Source: Isohypsibius dastychi (taxonomy: Eukaryota > Tardigrada > Eutardigrada > Parachela > Isohypsibiidae). From it: a stretch of 13,310 bases of DNA. A model generated the notes under the pieces. The model ran no database searches. It saw only the letters and a program-made list of their open reading frames with translations, and was not told the origin of the DNA. Positions within the stretch are counted from its first letter, which is position 1. The number at the start of each line of letters is the position of its first letter. The stretch covers positions 1-13,310 of the forward strand of contig JAQIWT010000975.1 of NCBI GenBank assembly GCA_034696485.1. Direction: 5' to 3'. Made by a program: the position numbers and the translations under genes. Shown piece by piece: positions 7,973 through 13,310 of this stretch.

Positions 7973-8356
7973 TATAGGGATTGCGCTAGACCGACGAAAC
8001 TATCACGCATTTTTTGTGTCACGCATATTTCGAGTGATTTCAGATGCGTGATCTGATTTCAGGAGGAACAGAAATCAGATTGCGCTGTCTCGCACAATTC
8101 GAATCACGCATTACGAGTCAAACCCCATGGCTATAAGCAAACCCCCAAGCAAAAGACTCGCACATTTGGAACTCAGGTGGTCGCACGTTTTTGGGCAAAG
8201 CTTGCCGCGCTGTCATCTCACATTACAAACTCGCACGTTGGGTCGGAGTGTCAGCAGCCAATCAAAACCGCGGATTCATGTATCGAAAAATGACAGTCTG
8301 AAATGTGCGTGATAGTCCTCAAAAATGATACCCCCTGGCTTAGCGCAATCCCTATA
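7973..8356. mobile_element. 384-bp MITE with perfect 16-bp terminal inverted repeats
   Basis: The left end TATAGGGATTGCGCTA (7973-7988) and right end TAGCGCAATCCCTATA (8341-8356) are exact inverse complements. Slightly inward, ACTATCACGCA occurs on the left (7999-8009) and its complement TGCGTGATAGT on the right (about 8306-8316). Further TCACGCAT motifs lie at 8003, 8019 and 8104, and the inverse at 8044. The TA at each tip could be a TA target duplication, as in Tc1/mariner-type elements. There is no transposase-like reading frame, so it is non-autonomous. Confidence 0.8.
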
Positions 8357-8724
8357 TTGATTGAAACTGACAAAATTTACCAGGGCGGAGAAAACGCTAG
8401 CGAAGCGGAAAGCGCATTTTTTTGTTCCGGTTTACTCTACGAAGCGGTGTTTTAGGGGGTGAATTGTCGGAAGGGGGCAAAAGCCCTTTAAGGAAGTAAA
8501 TACCCCCTCTTCCCCCAGTTTGGTTAAGTCGTGGTACCGGTTGCAGCCGGGAACCAAAAGCACGAACACGTTTGTGCGGGTGACCTTTGCAATCGGGCAA
8601 ATAGCAGAATTTAGGATACCAGTCAGTTTATCATCGTTACACGACCGAGCACGTTCTTCCTGAAACATTACGCAATTAATCAATCTTGTTTCACCATGCT
8701 TTTTGGTCACACACAGCGAAACCA
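8357..8724. other. Spacer with a second copy of the G/C-run repeat
   Basis: Bases about 8399-8518 share GCGAAGCGGA at one end and a C-rich CCCCCTCTTCCCCCAG at the other with about 7508-7642, in the same order and strand. This suggests a related repeat. The overlapping small minus frames at 8397-8725 are interrupted and have no motif. From about 8725 the sequence merges into the shared 3' flank of copy 4. Confidence 0.4.
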
Positions 8725-8935
8725 AAACAAATTTTGACAGGAGCAGAATTGTTTCGCAGTTTCAGTCCACATACAGTAATGCGGTGAGAGAAGCGTGGAT
8801 GTGATTTCACGTTTTGTTGCATGAATTACACTTAGATATGAAGTCCTGAGAGTCGCGGATGGCCTCGTCTGAAGTCTCCATTCGCGGAGAAATGAACATA
8901 AATTCGAGCTTCCTCGATATCTCACTTCGACATCA
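8725..8935 (-). repeat. 3' flank of repeat unit, copy 4
   Basis: This is similar to about 250-480 and 1985-2208: AATTTTGACAG..GCAGA, AATGCGGTGA, AAGCGTG.ATGTG, CTCCATTCGCGGAGAA and CGATATCTCACTTCGACAT. It immediately follows the copy 4 stop codon and marks the left border of that unit. Confidence 0.65.
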
Positions 8936-9932
8936 CTATCTTCTCCCAGTCAACGGGGTGTGAACTTCTTCGTAAGATGGCGGTAGATCAGCATCTCGAT
9001 AGTTGTACACATGAGGTGCAGTCGCCATCGTCGGTACTGGAAGGTGAGCGTGGGTGTTGCCGCCATAACCAGTTTGTGGCTGGTATGTGCCGGTTATAAT
9101 AATTCCGGGCTGCCTCGACGCCGCAGACATCCTGTTTCTTTTGTTCACGACGAAACAGCCAAGGACCAGCAGAAATATGGCTACGACTCCACTGAGTATC
9201 ATCCAGATAATGAAGACATCTGATCTATTTCCCCTTCCATTCGAATCCTGAAACATAGCTTTCTTGTTGTAACACATTTCTTTTCCTCGATGTTTGTTTT
9301 TACATGAGATCGATCTCCATCCGAGTCCGATTCGTCAGAAGATCGATAATTCGATGAGGACCCGTGATTCGTATTCGAGTACGATTCACGTTCTTTAGCT
9401 GCAATGCGTTCATCTTCTGCCAATTTTGTCAGTCTCTGAGATTCTTCCATGGATCGCTGTGAAAACAGCGGTATTTTTACGCATCGCAGAACAACTCATC
9501 GCTAGATGACTGGTTTACCAGGGACAGACTTGAGCTTGCAAATGGTGGAAGAGTTTTCCAGAATTGACAATGGGCATCGTTGCAGCACTTGAGCCCACTG
9601 GAGCCAAGAATGGCCCCCACTGTAGGGGTGAGGCAACACGCGTAATTGCAGGGTACAGGCAGCTACAAGGATTCACAGTAAAAAATGCGAGACATCTCTG
9701 GTGAATGACAAGAAGAACTGATATTTACCTTTTCACTGCGTGACAGGTAGTTCATGTGCTCCCAAGAATTCGGTTCCAGTTTCTTGAAAGGCTCACATTC
9801 CTCTGGTGAGCAACATTCTTTCCACTCTTGTCTCAGTTCTTCCGTGAAAGAATCGAAACAACAGTAATAATCGCATCCTAGAGACTGGAAAACCATCACG
9901 CTGAAAATCACGACAGATGAAATTTCTCGCAT
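8936..9932 (-). CDS. Cys-module PPxY membrane protein, copy 4 (intact)
   Basis: Four phase-0 exons, 9932-9729, 9662-9519, 9456-9304 and 9247-8936, encode 270 aa with introns of 66, 62 and 56 bp. Residues 1-19 form the signal peptide. The ectodomain has 12 cysteines in two modules: C20, C24-25, C40-41, C46 and C73, C77-78, C94-95, C100. Residues 117-167 are a charged, Ser-rich stalk, and about 178-202 the membrane span, followed by NKRNR. The tail holds YQPQTGYGG, PTMATAP and DADLPPSYEEV, then eight more residues. PPSY fits the PPxY ligand of WW domains such as those of NEDD4-type ligases. Expected topology is type I at the plasma membrane or endosomes. The protein family is unrecognised. It is the reference copy for the cluster because it has no stop, frameshift or splice-site loss. 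Confidence 0.8.
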
Positions 9933-10190
9933 CTTTGGATAATGAAGATCGAGGATCATAGAAAAAGTGCACAGAGCGAGTTCTTTTTTCAATGTCAGAG
10001 AATGTTTACATGTGACTCACTCCTTCTCAGTCTACGGTAGGGCGCAGCTTGTAAAACTCGCTTCCGTCGTGCAAGAGTCTACAGCCCGTGTGTTGCTGTA
10101 CCATGCGCGATCGATCGGTACCAGCACTGTACAATGGGTTCGAGATTCATCCTGAGCCGTAAACTTATGTACGATGTGGGCCTGACAAAT
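9933..10190 (-). promoter_or_regulatory. 5' flank / promoter of copy 4
   Basis: This is alignable with 3878-4130. It carries TCAGAGAATGTTTACATG near 9996, GTCGTGCAAGAGTCTACA near 10067 and CGATCGATCG at 10108-10117. The position of the copy 2 TATA box holds TTTACAAG (minus strand, about 10051), a weak match. Conservation across copies supports a regulatory role, which is not demonstrated. Confidence 0.4.
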
Positions 10191-10397
10191 AATCAGCGAG
10201 TCTCTTTCATGCTACAATAAACTTTTTCAAGGCTGTAATTAAAGGTCCCGATAATTTTTTGCTCAACATGAGCTAATAGCTCGAGACTTGCTTTTTCAGT
10301 CCCACTCAAGACCTCAAAGAAATGTTTAAATTCAAGCGAGTTTTTTCTGCTGAAGGTCACGAGCAATGACACCACAGAATAAAATCGATGCAAGGCT
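10191..10397 (-). other. Spacer downstream of the carboxypeptidase gene
   Basis: This is non-coding and partly alignable with 4131-4340. The former C-terminal coding frame of the carboxypeptidase would end with TGA at 10398-10400, and nothing recognisable lies beyond it. AATAAA strings here are on the plus strand only, so no polyadenylation signal is called for the minus-strand gene. Confidence 0.4.
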
Positions 10398-10447
10398 TCA
10401 TTTAGAGGTCAGACCAAATTGTTGGATCACAGTATCAGCAATCACAA

Positions 10448-12356
10448 CTAGCGCTTCGAATGTTTCGATGCCACTAGGGATGATCTGATCAGGTGGCAGG
10501 AGAAAACCGTACGTCCCTTGGTCTCTGAGTTCGATGGTACAGTATAAACATAACTAGTCCCCGCTTTCCCCTTTGCCCAATCATCTGACGCCCCAGCTGA
10601 TAACGACAACTGACCTAAATTTGAAATACAAATCGTATTCTATATCTTACCAATGCTAGCCACCAGTTGTAGAACATATCATACCTCCAAGGACGAACAA
10701 AGAATCGGCCACATACGTCGTGTTGAATTGGGAATACAGTGCTTCGACGGCTCGTCTGCCCAAATCAACCTATCAAGAGAAGTCTGTTGTTTAACTAAAG
10801 TGAGTTGCTTGGTTTTATTACATGTTCCCGATAATCTGGCAACGGTTCGCCGGTGTAACCCCAGGGTATAAGAAATCCCTGGGCGGCCGAATGGAAAGTC
10901 AAGTATGAGTTGATGACATCTTTCCGTTCGAGAACCGCCTCAGTCAGCACCAAGTTCTCCGGTTCCGAGAGACCGTACTGTCCGGCAAAAGTTTCGCTGC
11001 ATGGATCTTGTTTCGCTCCCAGCTCTGAACAGCAGAATTTCAGTCAGAGAAGCAGTTCAATGAGCGCGGGAAGTTGAAACCTACCCATCCAGTGGAAGTC
11101 ATAGTTGCGGTTACCGTCCACACCAACGCATGATTCATGGAACGGGTTTACCCTTCGAGAACGTCGCCACAATCTTGTCTGCGGTGAACAAAGATATTTC
11201 AAATTATCTGGAGATGTTTCTGGCAGCCGAATGGTTACACTGTCACTCATGTGACTATAATCGTAACCATCTGGGTTAGCTACGGGCAAGAAGAAAAAAT
11301 CGAGCTCATCCAACATCTTTTTACTTGTTGAGTTGGTTGAATATTCCGTGACGAGTTTGTTCAGCCTGAAACGTGAGTCCCCCAAGTGATTTCATGGTGC
11401 TAATGCATTCTTTACATGGACAACTCACATATACGTTGTTGTGGCGCCCGAAATCCATTCGCGTGAATGGATGACTGAAAAAGAGACACACAGTACTCGT
11501 TCTGATGACCTTTGGTTTAAGCCGGAAAATATGAAGTACGTGAATCTATCCACATTGCTGGCTTGACTTGGCCATCATTTCTCGGCATTCCGACTCTCAA
11601 AAGATTCAAATTGCGTCCTTCGTAGCTCTTGCCCAGATTTGTGTAGCTGACAATTTCTGGATAATCCTTTTCCAGTTCGAGTAAGTACCTCTCGATCTGA
11701 GAATCATGATTATTTCAAGAGTTTGTCATTCGTGTTTGACTCATACCGTCAAAGATGTGTGGTATGCAGTCCATGACATTCGCGGAATAGTAACAGCCTT
11801 TTGCATTTCTTTCTGATTTTGCATTGCCTGATCTCTGATTTCTCTAAAAAAAACGGGAAACAGGTTCTTCACAAGACACATCATCACCAAAACAAAAACC
11901 AGAACTGAAGTCCATACCGGCCTACATCAGAGATGGTGACCTCACAGCTTATGTCTTGTTCGTCCAGTGACCTAAGAAGATGATCTTTTCGGCTTGGCGC
12001 AATCATAACCAAAACTGGTCGTTTCTGTCGCAAGTTATGCATCGAAGGCTGAGTGAAGAACTCCACCTGCATCAAAATTCAGACATGGATTCCCATGCAT
12101 GGTCTTCTCATTGGAATGGAGTACTGTACCTCGTGTCTGATTCCCAGGGTATCTGTTGCGTCGTGCAGCTTGAGCAAAAAATCAAGCTGCTCTTCTGAAT
12201 CAAAGAACACTGCATAGACGTGGTACCTGCGTAAATGAAACATGCTCTGAAATCGAAATTTTCGCCTGGTACTTCTACCCACCCATCATATCTTTGACGT
12301 TGCTCAGCCAGAACAGCGTTGAATAGGAACAAAGCGGTGATGATCCGTAGATTCAT
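10448..12356 (-). CDS. M14A zinc carboxypeptidase (A/B-type zymogen), C-terminus frameshifted
   Basis: Eleven exons: 12356-12283, 12226-12130, 12066-11918, 11843-11747, 11696-11540, 11474-11429, 11365-11239, 11178-11085, 11024-10822, 10769-10685 and 10614-10448. All boundaries are GT-AG and phase-compatible; the conceptual protein is 431 aa. A signal peptide (1-17) is followed by an activation propeptide ([17 protein letters not shown] to SCEVTISDV). The catalytic domain starts near SWTAYHTSL and contains SYEGR, zinc ligands in HSRE (H194, E197) and FHS (H325), and the substrate-binding NRN (272-274). SDDW at the specificity position hints at a basic C-terminal substrate. A 5-bp insertion near 10538-10544 shifts the last exon just before the catalytic Glu (ELRD). 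The original frame would run on to 10398. It is probably a secreted digestive-type enzyme that has lost activity, or a sequence error. Confidence 0.75.
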
Positions 12357-13121
12357 TCTGCTACTGACTCACAAGACAGGCAGCTCCAGGAAATTAGTTT
12401 TGTAAACGTTTCTCTGAAATTTGGCTATTGGTTGAGGTATGTGTTATGTCATGTCAATAACGAATACGTGTAGCTGCTACACCAGATAATGTATATCGAT
12501 CAACAGTGTACGAACGGCTTATCGATGTCGGTCAGTGTTCGTGTCAGGGATGTGGTACAATCAGGCTACAATAGATGCATTGAATGGTCTTCTAGCTTGT
12601 GTTACCCCACGCCCGCTTTGCTTCGAAAGAGCTGTGTAGCTACTGTGTGAGGACAATGTGTACGAACCAACATTCTGGAAAAAAATGGGTCTAGCATCGT
12701 CAAGAAGTATCGAGACGGTGTGTCTGAGACCGACATCATGTAAGCAACTACGCTTTGTATTGTTTGTTTTGATCATGTGCCGCACAACAAACGCAGTTCC
12801 ACCGACAGTACATAATTTTGTTACTCACATTTTTTTACCAAAAGGGAAAAATCTGCACTCCTTCCGGACACGAATTTTCTATGCGCAGTGGATGGCTCAG
12901 TGAGAAATACTAAGCGAGACGCACAATCGATGGCCACGCATCATTAGCGGTCGAGAAACATTCGTGTTATTTTTGCGAAAACAATCGCCGCTTTCCATCG
13001 TTTTGAAACGCAGTCACACTTCAACAATCAACGGTGTATATAAAGCAGTTTTGAAATACACTTATACACTAAGATTTTGGCACTTTTTTCAACCTGATCC
13101 AAAATTACGTTGTATTTCAGA
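12357..13121. promoter_or_regulatory. Shared intergenic region between divergent genes
   Basis: This 765-bp region separates the carboxypeptidase start (minus) from the plus-strand gene start, so it should hold both promoters. For the plus gene, TATATAAAG lies at 13037-13045, about 77 bp before the ATG. The block 12940-13005 is the sequence that reappears at 5120-5183. Near 12470 a short palindrome, GTGTAGC-T-GCTACAC, is seen. Small frames at 12561-12903 on both strands have no motif and are not called. Confidence 0.55.
13037..13045 (+). promoter_or_regulatory. TATA box of the plus-strand gene
   Basis: TATATAAAG is a consensus TATA box. A start site about 30 bp downstream (near 13070) would leave a 5' untranslated leader of about 50 bases before the ATG at 13122. 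It is absent from the otherwise similar fragment near 5185-5215. Confidence 0.65.
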
Positions 13122-13310
13122 ATGAAGTTTCTGATCCTTCTCGCTGTCGTGGCTGCAGGTAAGCACATATGACGAATCTCTGTTAAACACTTATTGTCAT
13201 GCTCATGTCCATTTCAAGTGTCAGCTGATGATACGTGGTTCGATCGCGGTGACCTTGCATCGCGCTTCCAGCTCGGTTCTCGTTCGCCGCTCATCCTCTT
13301 GCTTCAGACC
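13122..13310 (+). CDS. Secreted protein, 5' end only (partial)
   Basis: Exon 1 (13122-13158) encodes MKFLILLAVVAA, the hydrophobic core of a signal peptide, and ends in phase 1 at G|GTAAGC. The second exon begins at 13219 after TTTCAAG, or at 13225 after GTGTCAG. Both acceptors keep the frame and differ by two residues (VSADDTW or ADDTW). The frame then stays open to the window edge (FDRGDLASRFQLGSRSP). Gene structure matches the neighbourhood: a signal peptide split by a 60-bp intron, downstream of a TATA box. Too little is present to name the product. Confidence 0.65.

Noticed and set aside
8397-8725. Two overlapping minus frames near 8400-8725
   Set aside because: No motif, composition or splice support; they lie in repeat-derived sequence with homopolymer runs.
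12079-12282. A separate small gene starting MGRSTRRKF within the carboxypeptidase locus
   Set aside because: It is exon 2 of the carboxypeptidase (propeptide) extended into the flanking introns; splicing from 12283 explains it.
12561-12903. Small frames on both strands in the intergenic region
   Set aside because: Neither has a recognisable domain, signal peptide or matching splice sites, and no paralogous copy is available for comparison.
1-13310. CRISPR arrays, tRNA, rRNA or prokaryotic operons
   Set aside because: No regularly spaced repeats, cloverleaf-like sequence or ribosome-binding-site-led gene strings are seen; all supported genes are intron-bearing.

Overview
The window reads as compact metazoan nuclear DNA, most likely from an invertebrate. 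The genes are built from small exons split by GT-AG introns of about 50-75 bp. They encode secreted or membrane proteins, there is a TATA box, and no prokaryotic signal is present. Short introns, tandem gene families and an M14 carboxypeptidase next door would suit a small-genome arthropod, but the species cannot be named from this sequence.

The layout is a block that occurs twice. Block 1 (about 1-5190) holds, all on the minus strand, two copies of an unrecognised membrane-protein gene (copy 1, 600-1440; copy 2, 2209-3877) and the 3' half of a zinc carboxypeptidase pseudogene (4372-5116). It ends in a short piece of the promoter region of a plus-strand gene. Block 2 (about 6120-13310) repeats the order: copy 3 (6139-7333), copy 4 (8936-9932), a nearly complete carboxypeptidase gene (10448-12356), and then the plus-strand gene itself, whose first exons run off the right edge (13122-13310).

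The repeated gene encodes a type I membrane protein of about 270 aa. Its parts are a signal peptide, two exon-encoded cysteine modules with the same spacing (C-x3-CC-x14/15-CC-x4-C), a charged Ser-rich stalk, one membrane span and a cytoplasmic tail ending near a PPSYEEV motif (a PPxY ligand of WW domains). Only copy 4 is intact. Copy 1 has a stop before the PPxY tail. Copy 2 is cut in exon 3 by a 742-bp inverted-repeat element. Copy 3 has a duplicated exon 3, a lost splice donor that appears to have turned intron 3 into coding sequence, and a frameshift that removes the PPxY tail.

The two carboxypeptidase copies show the M14A fold (signal peptide, propeptide, HxxE zinc motif, NRN, FHS), but both carry indels. 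The intact-looking copy loses the catalytic Glu to a 5-bp insertion. The gene-poor stretches hold the foldback element in copy 2, a G-rich repeat (about 7361-7845), a 384-bp MITE with perfect 16-bp terminal inverted repeats (7973-8356), and roughly 900 bp (5190-6120) with only a weak candidate gene. Overall this is a birth-and-death gene cluster in active rearrangement.
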